A model generated the notes under the pieces. It was not told the origin of the DNA and made no database searches. It saw only the letters and a list, made by a program, of their open reading frames with translations. From positions 1,178,001 through 1,242,000 of the forward strand of contig NC_018581.1 of assembly GCF_000143885.2 (NCBI RefSeq): a stretch of DNA of 64,000 nt, in the 5' to 3' direction. The translations under genes were made by a program, and so were the position numbers. The DNA is from Gordonia sp. KTR9 (GTDB taxonomy: Bacteria > Actinomycetota > Actinomycetes > Mycobacteriales > Mycobacteriaceae). Shown here one piece after another: positions 1 to 8,478 of the stretch (positions within the stretch are counted from its first letter, which is position 1; each line of letters opens with the position of its first letter).

Positions 1-38
1 CGAGCTCGAGGCTCGGGCACCGTCCAGGGGGAGGGCCC

Positions 39-1277
39 ATGACCGTTCTTGATTCCTTCGTGCCTGTGGCACCGCCGATTGCGGATGTCGACACAGGCAG
101 TGCTCCGTCGAACCCGAAGCCGGGTCGCCGACTAAGAGTCCGGGTTGCGCTCACCAGACCGCGCGAGGTGTCGATCGTGGTCCGCTACGTCTCGATCGTG
201 GGCGCCGCCATGCTGGCGTTCGCACCGGCGATCTCCGCAAACGTCACGGCGCTCGCCGAGGGGTCGCCGACGGCGTATCTGCTGTTCATCCCGGTGTGGG
301 GGCTGATGATCGCACTCGGCCTCGACACCACGCCTCGCGGTCGCGAGATCGGTGACGGCGAGTTCGATCGCATCCTCGTCGTGGTGATCGGCGGGGGACT
401 CGGTCTGACCGCGGCGCTGGTCGTTCCCCGGATTCCCGCGGTCGCCGCGTTCTGGCACGCGGACCTGTTGCCGCTGCTGATCTGGGTGTTCGCCGCGTCG
501 ATCGTGATCTTCGGGATCCGGCGCGTCGTCCGCGACTACCTCGTCTGGGCGTTCCTGCTGGTCTGTTTCCCGCCGAACTTCCTGCTCCTGGGGCAGGCGT
601 TCGGCGGGTCGACGACTGCCTTCGCAGTGCTGACAGTCGGTCTCGGGCTCGTCGTGAGCTACATGTCGCTGCGCCGGCGTCCGCGAGTCGCCGTGGCCAC
701 GACGGGTGCGGCGGCGCTGGTCGGCCTCGGGCTGGTGTGGGTGCTGGCCGGTGCTCCGGCACTGGCCTTCACCGTGCCCGCGGCCGCGATGACGGCGATC
801 GCGATCATCGTGCGCGTGCGCAGCGGAGGTGTCGGGACGACACCCGCCGCCCTGCCCAAGCAGTCCATCGTCACGCTGGCGTCGGGATGGCTTGTGGCGC
901 TGGTGATCCTGGGACTCACCCCGCATGCGCCGAACTCGCCGGAACCTGTTGCCTCGCCGCCGATCGGCGAGGACTGGCTGGGGCAGATGCGCATGCTGGG
1001 AATCGGCATCACCGAGCCCCAGGTGTTCGACTGGGGTCCGCGGGTCATGGGTTCCGGCGGTGATGTGCGGCGGTACCGGATCACGGCGGGCGTGACCGGT
1101 CCGCAGACCAGGCCGCTGTCCACCGCGTACCTCGACGTGTACTCCACCACCGACCTGGGCCGCTTCTCCAGTTACCGGCGCGGGCTGTGGTACGAGACGG
1201 TGCCGCCGGCGACGATCGACGCCACGCCGGCGTCGGCGGACGGCCGGCACACCCGGATCGGCAGTATCGCCAACTGA
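39..1277 (+). pseudogene. 5' fragment of IS-disrupted multi-pass membrane protein gene
   Basis: The first 412 codons encode a membrane protein with about eight hydrophobic segments between residues 45 and 300, then the start of a soluble domain outside or at the membrane face. A strong ribosome site (GGGGGAGGG) sits just before the ATG. The stop codon at 1275-1277 is the first three bases of an inserted IS3-family element, so the natural C-terminus is missing. The rest lies at 2643-2954, and joining the two after removing the IS and one AAC copy gives a continuous frame of about 516 codons. I do not recognise the family. A hydrophobic stretch around residues 167-185 faintly recalls exosortase-like proteins, but no catalytic triad is evident. 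It heads an operon with a BcsA/BcsB-like pair and probably served that polymer system. Confidence 0.75.
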
Positions 1278-1302
1278 ACCGCCCCGGGTCTGTCGGAGGC
1301 TC
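1275..1302 (+). repeat. IS3-family left terminal inverted repeat
   Basis: Left end of the IS. It pairs with 2612-2639 at 24 of 28 positions. The first three bases form the TGA that truncates the upstream reading frame. Confidence 0.9.
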
Positions 1303-1326
1303 TCGAACCTGTGAAGGATGGAGAGC

Positions 1327-1644
1327 ATGGCAGCACCACGCAAGTACAGTGAGGAACTCAAGGACCGGGCCACCCGGATGGCATGTGAAGCGCGACGAGA
1401 TCCCGATTCGTCGAGAGGTGCGATCAAGCGGATCGCCGATCAGCTCGGAGTCCATCCCGAGGCGTTGCGCAATTGGGTTCGTCAGGCCGAGATCGACGGC
1501 GGGGTCCGCCCGGGCACCACGAGTGAGGACGCTGACCGCATCGCGGCGTTGGAGCGGGAGAACCGTGAACTGCGGCGAGCGAACACGATCTTGAAGCAGG
1601 CTTCGGCTTTCTTTGCGGCGGAGATCGACCGCCCACAGCGCTGA
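1327..1644 (+). CDS. IS3-family transposase OrfA (helix-turn-helix protein)
   Basis: OrfA binds the IS ends and is normally fused to OrfB by ribosomal frameshifting. The protein has an HTH_Tnp_1-type N-terminus (IADQLGVHPEALRNWVRQ) followed by a leucine-zipper-like helix (ALERENRELRRANTILKQ) and the common IS3 ending ASAFFAAEIDRP. The ATG at 1327 is preferred because GAAGG at 1313-1317 is spaced nine bases from it. An in-frame ATG at 1318 is the alternative, giving three more residues. The OrfB frame lies at -1 relative to this one and is open well upstream of the OrfA stop. The run GCTTTCTTTG at 1606-1615 is a plausible slip site, though that is an inference. Confidence 0.88.
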   Translation: MAAPRKYSEELKDRATRMACEARRDPDSSRGAIKRIADQLGVHPEALRNWVRQAEIDGGVRPGTTSEDADRIAALERENRELRRANTILKQASAFFAAEIDRPQR

Positions 1645-1646
1645 TC

Positions 1647-2609
1647 GTGGAGTTCGTCGCGGCTCACCGCGATGAACACGGAGTCGATCCGATCTGTGCG
1701 GCATTGCGCGATACGTCCGCCCAGATCGCTCCGTCCACGGTACGAGCCCACCTGAGCCCCCAGAAGACCGAGGCGCCTCGTGTGGTGCGTGACCGGGAGC
1801 TCCTTACCCAGGTCCGCGCGGTGCATGCCGACAACCTCGGCGTCTACGGTGCCCGCAAGGTGCATGCCCAATTGCGCAGACAGGGCCATAGTGCTGCCCG
1901 CTGCACCGTCGAGCGATTGATGAAAGCCGACGGGCTGCAAGGGATAGCGAGACTCAAGACACGCAAGACCACGCGCAGCGAGGGAGCTGAAACACCCCGG
2001 CCGGCTGACCGGGTCAACCGTCAGTTCACCGCGGCGGCACCGAACGCGTTGTGGGTGGCGGACCTGACCTACATCCGCACCCACTCGGGCTGGGTGTACG
2101 CGGCGTTCGTCCTGGACGTGTTCTCGCGGATGGTCGTCGGCTGGCAGGTCTCGACCACCATGCACACCGACCTCGCCCTCGACGCCCTGAACATGGGATT
2201 GTGGGCACGGTCGCGTGCCGGCCACGACGTGGCCGGGCTGATCCACCACTCCGACCGCGGAGTGCAATACCGAGCCATCCGCTACACCGAACGACTGGCC
2301 GAAGCCGAAGCGGTGACATCTGTTGGCTCCAAAGGGGATTCATACGACAACGCGATGGCTGAGGCGTTCAACTCGCTGTTCAAAGCCGAATGCATCCGTA
2401 ACCCCGTGATGCGCCCGCGAGGCGGCTGGGCAGGTGTGGGCGAGGTCGAGATCGCCGTCGCTGAGTACGTCGAATGGTTCAACCACCGCCGCCTGCACGG
2501 CGAGATCGGACACGTCCCACCCGTCGAGTACGAGAGCGCCTACTGGTCGACCCAAACCGTCACCAGCTACCGTGAGAACCCGGTCCCCGCAAACGCTGGA
2601 ACCAACTAA
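1647..2609 (+). CDS. IS3-family transposase OrfB (DDE integrase)
   Basis: This is the catalytic part of the IS transposase, which cuts and joins the element ends. An HTH_21-like region near residues 55-105 (NLGVYGARKVHAQL) precedes an rve/RNase H-like core. The catalytic acidic residues are D139 in VADLTY, D203 in HHSDRG and E239 in MAEAFN. The second and third are 35 residues apart, the DD35E spacing of the family. An integrase C-terminal motif (WFNHRRLHGEIG) follows. Translation alone could begin at GTG 1647, but the active form is probably an OrfAB fusion made by -1 frameshift. The length of 320 residues is about one normal OrfB, and no internal damage is visible. Confidence 0.9.
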   Translation: MEFVAAHRDEHGVDPICAALRDTSAQIAPSTVRAHLSPQKTEAPRVVRDRELLTQVRAVHADNLGVYGARKVHAQLRRQGHSAARCTVERLMKADGLQGIARLKTRKTTRSEGAETPRPADRVNRQFTAAAPNALWVADLTYIRTHSGWVYAAFVLDVFSRMVVGWQVSTTMHTDLALDALNMGLWARSRAGHDVAGLIHHSDRGVQYRAIRYTERLAEAEAVTSVGSKGDSYDNAMAEAFNSLFKAECIRNPVMRPRGGWAGVGEVEIAVAEYVEWFNHRRLHGEIGHVPPVEYESAYWSTQTVTSYRENPVPANAGTN

Positions 2610-2611
2610 CC

Positions 2612-2639
2612 GAGCCTCCAGCAAACCCGGGGCGATTCA
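2612..2639 (-). repeat. IS3-family right terminal inverted repeat
   Basis: Right end of the IS, the reverse complement of 1275-1302 with four mismatches. The next bases, 2640-2642, are AAC, duplicating 1272-1274. Confidence 0.9.
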
Positions 2640-2642
2640 AAC

Positions 2643-2954
2643 ACTCTCGAGTCGGTGCGCACCTCGGATGAGGCGTTGTGGACCGGTCGATTCTGGAGCT
2701 GGCGAGTCCCCACCCCGGCCGGCGAGCGCTACTTCGCCTTCTACCTCATGGCCGCTCGTCATCAGGCGGGGTCGTCGGAGGTGTCCGAGCCGAGGCCACC
2801 CAGCTACGGCACCACCGTCGTCGACCCCGCGGGCTGGCTCATCCGTGGTGGGACCGACGTTGAGGATCAGGTCGCCACCGACTCGGCACTGGACGACGCG
2901 CTGACCGATCTGGCGTGGTCGATGGTCGAGGCCGTCGAACAACCGTCGCGATGA
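2643..2954 (+). pseudogene. 3' fragment of IS-disrupted membrane protein gene
   Basis: This fragment has no start of its own close to the IS and reads in the same frame as 39-1274 once the element and one AAC are removed. It supplies about 103 residues (from TLESVRTSDEALW on) rich in aromatic residues and beta-type sequence, presumably the end of the extracytoplasmic domain. An in-frame GTG at 2655 could in principle start a short peptide, but no clear ribosome site supports it. The TGA at 2952-2954 overlaps the ATG of the next gene (ATGA), so ribosomes finishing the intact gene would have coupled into the glycosyltransferase. The insertion may thus weaken expression of the downstream genes. 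Confidence 0.75.
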
Positions 2955-4396
2955 CCGGCTTCGACGCAACGCGGATCACCAACGGGCCGCACGTCTCCGC
3001 TCTGTCCGCGCGGCACCCGCTGAGCCGACGCCAGCAGGTCGGTCTGCTGCTGGTGGCGCTGGTGATCGCCACCGCCTTCGTCATCGCCTGGCGCACGTCG
3101 CTCGCGGTGCTCCTGAGCGTGTGCGCGGTCTACTTCCTGGTGTCGAGCATCGACAAGTTCGTCCTCGTCATCCGCGGAATGTCGGGACGTGGCGTCCTCA
3201 CCGTCTCCGACGAGCAGGCACGCCAGATCGACGACGCCGACCTGCCGGTGTACACGGTGCTGCTGCCGGTGTACGGCGAGCCGGAGATCGTCACCAATCT
3301 GGTTGCCGGGGTGGGCAGAATCGACTATCCCGCAGACAAACTCGACATTCTGCTGGTCCTGGAAGAGGACGATCAGGAGACCATCAACGCCATCAGCAGG
3401 GCGGACCTAGACGGGATCACCCCGGTCCTGGTGCCGCCGAGCGAGCCGAGGACCAAACCCAAGGCGTGCAATCACGCCATGGCGCTGCCCTCCGAGCGGA
3501 GCGAACTGGTCACGATCTACGACGCCGAGGACATCCCGGACCCGCTCCAGTTGCGCAAGGCGGCGGCGGTGTTCGCGAGGAGCGGTCCGGAAGTCGGCTC
3601 GGTCCAGGCGCGGCTGGGCTACTACAACGAGCGCGAGAATCTGCTCACCCGTTGGTTCGCCATCGAATACGACCAGTGGTTCTCGTACATGCTGCCCGCG
3701 CTGAGCGCGTCGAACTGCGTGATCCCCCTCGGTGGGACGTCGAATCACATCCGCACCGAGGTGCTGCGCGAGGTCGGCGGATGGGACGCCTACAACGTCA
3801 CCGAGGACGCCGACCTCGGAATCCGGTTGGCTCGCTTCGGATACCGCACGGTGGTGCTGGACTCCCTGACGGGTGAAGAGGCCAATGCCGATGTCGTCAA
3901 CTGGGTTCGGCAGCGATCCCGGTGGTACAAGGGTTATCTGCAGACCTTCCTCGTCCACATGCGTAACCCGTTGTCCATGGTTCGGGAACTCGGACTCGTT
4001 CCGGCGCTGCGTATCTCGAACCTGACGGCCGGGATGCCGATTGCGAACACGTTGAACCTGCTGTTCTGGGCACTGCTGCTGGTGTGGTTCGCGGGCAAGC
4101 CCGACTTCATGAACAGTGTGTTCCCCGGACCCGTCTATTACCTCTGCCTGCTGATGTTCACCGTCGGCAACCTGGCGACCATCATGCTGGGCGTCGTCTC
4201 CGCGCGTACCCGCGACAAGCCCTATCTGCTGGGGGCGGCCCTTCTCGTGCCCGGTTATTGGTTCCTGCAGTCCATGGCGGCCATCAAGAGCATGGCCCAA
4301 CTCATCTACAAGCCCTCCTACTGGGAGAAGACCGTGCACGGGCTCTCGTCCATGCCCGGGGCCCCGCGACCGCCGAAAGGTTCTGAGAATGCCTAG
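2951..4396 (+). CDS. Processive family 2 glycosyltransferase (BcsA/XagB-like)
   Basis: This membrane glycosyltransferase probably polymerises an exopolysaccharide from a nucleotide sugar at the inner membrane. Two N-terminal membrane segments (about residues 25-75) are followed by a GT2 domain with VYTVLLPVYGEPE, a DAED metal/nucleotide site at D191, TEDAD around 284-288 and the processive-synthase signature QRSRW at 321-325. Three or four C-terminal membrane helices complete it. The QxxRW motif is typical of cellulose, curdlan and hyaluronan synthases. The chosen ATG overlaps the stop of the disrupted upstream gene (ATGA); starting further upstream would lengthen that overlap. It overlaps the BcsB-like gene by eight bases, so the two are probably partners. 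No PilZ domain is visible. The polymer cannot be named from sequence. Confidence 0.85.
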   Translation: MTGFDATRITNGPHVSALSARHPLSRRQQVGLLLVALVIATAFVIAWRTSLAVLLSVCAVYFLVSSIDKFVLVIRGMSGRGVLTVSDEQARQIDDADLPVYTVLLPVYGEPEIVTNLVAGVGRIDYPADKLDILLVLEEDDQETINAISRADLDGITPVLVPPSEPRTKPKACNHAMALPSERSELVTIYDAEDIPDPLQLRKAAAVFARSGPEVGSVQARLGYYNERENLLTRWFAIEYDQWFSYMLPALSASNCVIPLGGTSNHIRTEVLREVGGWDAYNVTEDADLGIRLARFGYRTVVLDSLTGEEANADVVNWVRQRSRWYKGYLQTFLVHMRNPLSMVRELGLVPALRISNLTAGMPIANTLNLLFWALLLVWFAGKPDFMNSVFPGPVYYLCLLMFTVGNLATIMLGVVSARTRDKPYLLGAALLVPGYWFLQSMAAIKSMAQLIYKPSYWEKTVHGLSSMPGAPRPPKGSENA

Positions 4397-6347
4397 CAAT
4401 ACCCGTGTCCGTCTTCGCCGCATCTGGTGTGCGACCGTGGCGGCGCTGATCGTCGGTGTGGCCTCGGTGGCGCCGGCTGCCGCTGCGCCCGGTGATGGGC
4501 TCACGACGCTCGACTGGCGGCAGCTGGGGATGGGCAACTCGGTGACGTTCGACAGCGCCGACGTCCCGGTCGGAGTGAGTGTCCCGGTGCCGGAGGGCAT
4601 GTCCCCGACGCGGTTGTCCGGAGTGGTGGCGTCGGCGACGAATGTGTCCGACGCCTTCATCCAGGTCGCCCGGTCCGACGGCACGATCGTCGGAACCGTC
4701 GTCGTACCGCGATTCGGCCCGAGACAGCTGAGCACGCCGTTCTCCGTGCCACTCGCGGCAGTGCCTGTCGGCGACAACGGCCGGGCCGATCTGCGTATGA
4801 CGCTGCGCAACGGCACCGGCGACTCCGTGTGTGGACCCATTCCGGATGTGTCTCTGACCGGACTGAATGTGGCCTATGCCGGGGTCGCGTCGTCACCGCG
4901 CACGATTCAGGACTTCTTCGGCACCGTGGTCGGCGGCGTCACGATCGTCACGCCCGAGAACCCGAGTGTCGCAGTCGCCCAGGCCACTCTGGGGGCGGTC
5001 GCCGCCATCACTGATCACTATCGGCCCCAGCGGGTGTCGATCGATGTCATCGAGTCGACGGGGGAGGGTGTGCCGTCGCCGGGCGGCCCGCTGCAGCGCA
5101 CGATCCTGATCCGCGAGGAGGACGGTCCGGGCGGTGCCCGTCTCGACCGTGCCGGACAACCGTCGGCGGCGCTGGTGATCAGCGGTGACGCCGACTCACT
5201 GCCCGACCAGGTGGCGCTGTTCCGCGACGGGCTCACCGACCTGGCCCAGACGAGTTCTGCCGCAGTCGAATCCGTGTCGGACCGGGAGATCCAGGGCTCC
5301 GATTCGGTGACCTTCGGCGAGTTCTCGGATCGCTTGTCCACTGAAGTGCTCGGAATCACGACGCTGGTTCCGGGTTTCGATCCGACGATGCTGTCGCTGG
5401 GACGGCCAGGCATGGTGAACGTGCACCTGCTCGCGCGCTACACGCCGGTTCGGGACGACGAGCGGGCGAACGTGATGGCGGTCAGTGGCGGCGAGATCCT
5501 GCACACGAGTGCGCTGAACGCCTCGGGCACCCTCGACACGCAATTCACCATCCCGGCCGCTCAGGTCGCGGCCAACGAACCGCTCGAGTTCCGGATCTCC
5601 TACGAGCCGGGTCCGGGTGCCTGCTCGCCGCGGAGTGTGCCGCTGAGCTTCCAGATCGACCCGTCGTCGACGGCGTCGTCGAGCACGACACCTGTTCGGA
5701 TGGGTGGTTTCTCGTCGATCCCGCTGGGCTGGCAACCGACGGTGCAGGTGGCCCTGGACAACACGAACCCGGCTCAGCTCGACGCCGCTGCCGAGCTGAT
5801 CGCATCGGTCCAGCGGAGTTCGGCGACCGCGTTGGCGCCGGTGCTGGTGCCACTCGACCAGGCGATCGCGAGCAACACCGGTGCGCTCGTGGTGGCGTCG
5901 GCGGAGAACGCGCGTGCGCTGAATCCGCCGATCAACACCGAGGACTCGTCCACGCTCGTCGACCTGGCGGCCCAGATCCGTCTGGCGATCCCCGACGGGC
6001 TGGGGACCATCCAGGCGTTCGCGCAGAACTCACGCACCGTCGTGCTGGTGAGCACATCCGGCTCGTGGGATCTCGTCGACCCGCTGTTCGCCTACCTCGA
6101 TGACCAGCAGGGGGATCTGGCGAATCTTCGTGGAGACGTCCTGGTGGCCGGTCGCGCGGGTCAGACCGAGCTGCTGACGATCCGGGCCGACGGTCCGCGG
6201 GCACAGGTCGATCAGGTCGGCACCAGCTGGTTGATGTGGCTGGGGATCAGCATCGCGGTGGTTGCGGTCGCGGTACTCGTCGCGGTCGGGATCACGGTGT
6301 ACCGCCGGCGTTCCGACGAACCGTCTGACGGCGCCGACACACCGTGA
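4389..6347 (+). CDS. BcsB-like secreted, membrane-anchored partner of the polysaccharide synthase
   Basis: The protein has a cleavable signal peptide (residues 1-33, ending near AAAAP), then a large extracytoplasmic region of beta-sandwich character, and one C-terminal membrane helix (about 620-642) followed by RRRSDE. This layout (signal, carbohydrate-binding modules, single anchor) is that of cellulose synthase subunit B, which guides the growing polymer outward. Its position directly after a QxxRW synthase supports the assignment. The sequence similarity I can see is weak, so BcsB-like is a layout-based call. It overlaps the gene before by eight bases and the gene after by four (GTGA), which implies translational coupling. 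Confidence 0.65.
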   Translation: MPSNTRVRLRRIWCATVAALIVGVASVAPAAAAPGDGLTTLDWRQLGMGNSVTFDSADVPVGVSVPVPEGMSPTRLSGVVASATNVSDAFIQVARSDGTIVGTVVVPRFGPRQLSTPFSVPLAAVPVGDNGRADLRMTLRNGTGDSVCGPIPDVSLTGLNVAYAGVASSPRTIQDFFGTVVGGVTIVTPENPSVAVAQATLGAVAAITDHYRPQRVSIDVIESTGEGVPSPGGPLQRTILIREEDGPGGARLDRAGQPSAALVISGDADSLPDQVALFRDGLTDLAQTSSAAVESVSDREIQGSDSVTFGEFSDRLSTEVLGITTLVPGFDPTMLSLGRPGMVNVHLLARYTPVRDDERANVMAVSGGEILHTSALNASGTLDTQFTIPAAQVAANEPLEFRISYEPGPGACSPRSVPLSFQIDPSSTASSSTTPVRMGGFSSIPLGWQPTVQVALDNTNPAQLDAAAELIASVQRSSATALAPVLVPLDQAIASNTGALVVASAENARALNPPINTEDSSTLVDLAAQIRLAIPDGLGTIQAFAQNSRTVVLVSTSGSWDLVDPLFAYLDDQQGDLANLRGDVLVAGRAGQTELLTIRADGPRAQVDQVGTSWLMWLGISIAVVAVAVLVAVGITVYRRRSDEPSDGADTP

Positions 6348-8353
6348 CAGTGGAGGTCCGCGAGCGCGGTGCGGGGACGACGATGGTCCAGGGCGTCGAC
6401 GCCTCTGGCCGTCGTCGGCTCACCCGGGTCCAGTGGTGGGGGATCTCCCTGTTCGCCGGGCTGGCGTTCGTCTATCTCGCGGTGGGTGTCTATCTGTATC
6501 TGATCGTCGGCTACATCAACCCGGACGCGAGCAGTCGCGTGGGAAACGCCGGGTTCACCATCTGGAGCCGCGATCCTCATCTGGGCGCGATCGGTTTCGT
6601 GTGGAACCCGCTGCCCAGCCTCGTCGAGATCCCGCTGGTCGAGCTGTCGTCGCACTGGCCGCTGAACCGCTGGCCGGAGCTGCGACGCGTCGGGTTCGCG
6701 GGCGCGGTCATGAGCGCGTTGTTCATGGCCGGTGCGGGATGGCAGGTTCGGCGCATCGCGCTCGACTACGGCGCCGGCCGGGTGCTCCGGTGGACCGCGG
6801 TCGCCGCGTTCGCGCTGAACCCGATGATCGTCCTGTATGCGGGGATGGGGATGAGTGAGGCGCCGTTCCTCTTCTTCCTGCTCTGGACGTGTCGTCGGGT
6901 CTTGCTGTGGGTGAATCGCTTCCGCGTCGTCGATCTCGTCGTTGCCGGTGTCGCGCTGGGGCTGGCCTATCTGACCCGATATGAGGCGTTGCCGGCAGCT
7001 GCCGGTGTCGCGCTCGGCGTGTTCGTGATGTCGACGCGGCGTCACCGCCCGGCGGGTATGCGGGGACGTAAGGCGTGGCGGGCCGGCGCGCCGTTCGGTC
7101 TGCACGACGCGACGATCGTGGTGATGCCCACCGTGTTCGCCTTCGTCCTGTGGGCGGGACTGGGCTGGCTGCTCGACGGGAACGCGTTCTCCCAGTTCTC
7201 CTCCCAGTACGGCAACGCCGCCCAGGTGGAGGCGGCGGGGATCATCTCCGCCGAGGACGTCGGTGCCGGCCCGCTCGCCGAGGTCATCGCTGGCAATCTG
7301 CTGGGTATGCAACCGCTGCTGTTCGCGGTGCTGCCGATCGTCGGGTGGATCGCGGTTTGCCGGCGCCGCGTCGACGCGGCGGTGGTCGGTGTCCTCTTCG
7401 GTTCGGTACTGCTGTTCCAGATGTCCGCGGTGATCCTGGGTTCGACCTTCGGCTGGTTCCGCTTCTACATGGCGGCGACACCCCTCGTCGTGGTCGCCAT
7501 ACTCGTCGCGCGTGGCCCCCGCTTCTCGAGAGCGACATCCCCGCTCCCTGAGGTGCGAGGAGCGTTGGCGAGTCCACCCCTGCTCCCTGAGGTGCGTGGA
7601 GCGCTCGCGGGTCAACCCCTGCTTCCTGAGGTGCGAGGAGCGTTAGCGAGTCAACCCCTGCTCCCTGAGGTGCGTGGAGCGTTGGCGAGTCAACCCCTGC
7701 TCCCTGAGGTGCGAGGAGCGTTGGCGAGTCAACCCCTGCTCCCTGAGGTGCGAGGAGCGTTAGCGACGAGCCACGAAGGGTCCCCCACACCCCGCTCCTT
7801 GAGCAGCGACCGGAGCCTGCGGAGGTCGCGTGTCGAAAGGACCTCCCTCACCGCACTCATGGCACTGGTGCTCGTCACCTCGCTACCGGTGACCGCGACG
7901 TCGATGCTCACCCCGTCGTTGGGAAAAGAGGAGTACGGCCTGCGGTCGGCGTTCTGGCCGGACCGCTATCCGCCGTCGGAATTCTGGTTCTACTGGTTCG
8001 GCGACGTGTCGCGGAACGTGGCTGGCTGGTTCGACGACCAGGCGCTCCCGCCTGGATCGGTGCTCGTCGACACCTTCGGCATCTCGCGAATCTGGTTGTT
8101 CTCCGACCGGCCGGAACAATTCGTGGTCCGTAGCGATTACGACTTCTTCGCCAAACTCAACCAACCGCAGTCCCAGGGCGTCCAGTACATCCTGACCCCG
8201 CGGCCGACCGGACTCGGCCGGCTCGACGCCATCAACGTCCGATATCCGACGCTGTGGGACGACGGTGCGGGGATCGCCACGCTGGAAATGGCGGTCACAA
8301 GTCCAAGCGGGACGCCTCAGTTCCGCATCTACCGCATCAAAGGCTCGGGGTGA
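6344..8353 (+). CDS. GT39-like multi-pass membrane protein carrying an in-frame 13-residue repeat
   Basis: A large polytopic membrane protein (about ten helices) with the early loop (NPDASSRVGNAGFTIWSRDP) and general plan of GT-C, dolichyl-phosphate-mannose-type transferases. Such enzymes use polyprenyl-phosphate sugars on the outer membrane face. It begins at GTG 6344, overlapping the stop of the BcsB-like gene. Between two helices, residues about 400-475, lies an array of LLPEVRGALASQP-type units (six copies of 39 bp) plus a tail from the same dispersed repeat family found elsewhere in the window. These residues are low-complexity, and the following helix (TALMALVLVTSLPVTATSM) resumes normally. 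The array probably extends a cytoplasmic loop. The sugar transferred is unknown. Confidence 0.68.
   Translation: MTVEVRERGAGTTMVQGVDASGRRRLTRVQWWGISLFAGLAFVYLAVGVYLYLIVGYINPDASSRVGNAGFTIWSRDPHLGAIGFVWNPLPSLVEIPLVELSSHWPLNRWPELRRVGFAGAVMSALFMAGAGWQVRRIALDYGAGRVLRWTAVAAFALNPMIVLYAGMGMSEAPFLFFLLWTCRRVLLWVNRFRVVDLVVAGVALGLAYLTRYEALPAAAGVALGVFVMSTRRHRPAGMRGRKAWRAGAPFGLHDATIVVMPTVFAFVLWAGLGWLLDGNAFSQFSSQYGNAAQVEAAGIISAEDVGAGPLAEVIAGNLLGMQPLLFAVLPIVGWIAVCRRRVDAAVVGVLFGSVLLFQMSAVILGSTFGWFRFYMAATPLVVVAILVARGPRFSRATSPLPEVRGALASPPLLPEVRGALAGQPLLPEVRGALASQPLLPEVRGALASQPLLPEVRGALASQPLLPEVRGALATSHEGSPTPRSLSSDRSLRRSRVERTSLTALMALVLVTSLPVTATSMLTPSLGKEEYGLRSAFWPDRYPPSEFWFYWFGDVSRNVAGWFDDQALPPGSVLVDTFGISRIWLFSDRPEQFVVRSDYDFFAKLNQPQSQGVQYILTPRPTGLGRLDAINVRYPTLWDDGAGIATLEMAVTSPSGTPQFRIYRIKGSG
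7543..7855 (+). repeat. 39-bp tandem array (six copies) plus dispersed-repeat tail inside a coding sequence
   Basis: Units begin at 7543, 7582, 7621, 7660, 7699 and 7738, exactly 39 bp apart, each opening with GCTCCCTGAGGTGCG or a one-base variant. The last unit runs into GCGACGAGCCACGAAGGG and then CTCCTTGAGCAGCGACC with GTGTCGAAAGG, which match the dispersed repeat family. Because 39 is a multiple of three, the host gene stays in frame. Confidence 0.92.
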
Positions 8354-8416
8354 CCTCGACGGCCGGGCGATCTGCTGCCGGCCGAGCTCCTCACGACGGT
8401 GAGCTCGTTACTGCTG

Positions 8417-8478
8417 GTTGAGCTTCCTTACAGCTGGTTGAGCTCGATTTACTGCTGGTTGAGCTTGTCGAAACCCCC
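8417..8478 (+). repeat. Dispersed repeat, three partial copies of the CTGGTTGAGC motif
   Basis: GCTGGTTGAGC or AGCTGGTTGAGC occurs three times in about 50 bp, ending with TTGAGCTTGTCGAAACCCCC, the usual full motif of this repeat family. The last copy encodes the C-terminal residues of the small gene on the minus strand. Confidence 0.75.

Larger units (their letters stand above)
1275..2639 (+). mobile_element. Complete IS3-family insertion sequence (1365 bp)
   Basis: The element is bounded by 28-bp imperfect inverted repeats (24 of 28 positions match) at 1275-1302 and 2612-2639. The ends read TGAACCGCCCCGGG on the left and, on the other strand, TGAATCGCCCCGGG on the right. It is flanked by a 3-bp direct repeat AAC at 1272-1274 and 2640-2642, the usual IS3-family target duplication size. 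It carries an orfA/orfB pair in different frames with a DD35E transposase core. All parts look intact, and the target gene is restorable in frame, so the insertion appears recent. Confidence 0.93.

Noticed and set aside
132..1427. Long minus-strand open frame opposite the first membrane gene
   Set aside because: It crosses the IS boundary and has low-complexity R/H/D-rich sequence, typical of a GC-rich shadow.
3407..4840. Long minus-strand frame opposite the glycosyltransferase and BcsB-like genes
   Set aside because: Spans two real genes and shows no protein-like pattern.
6212..7615. 467-residue minus-strand frame opposite the GT39-like gene
   Set aside because: Charged low-complexity translation without domains; shadow of a strong coding gene.
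7543..7780. Regularly spaced repeats that might be a CRISPR array
   Set aside because: Units are contiguous with no unique spacers, they keep a reading frame, and no cas gene is nearby.
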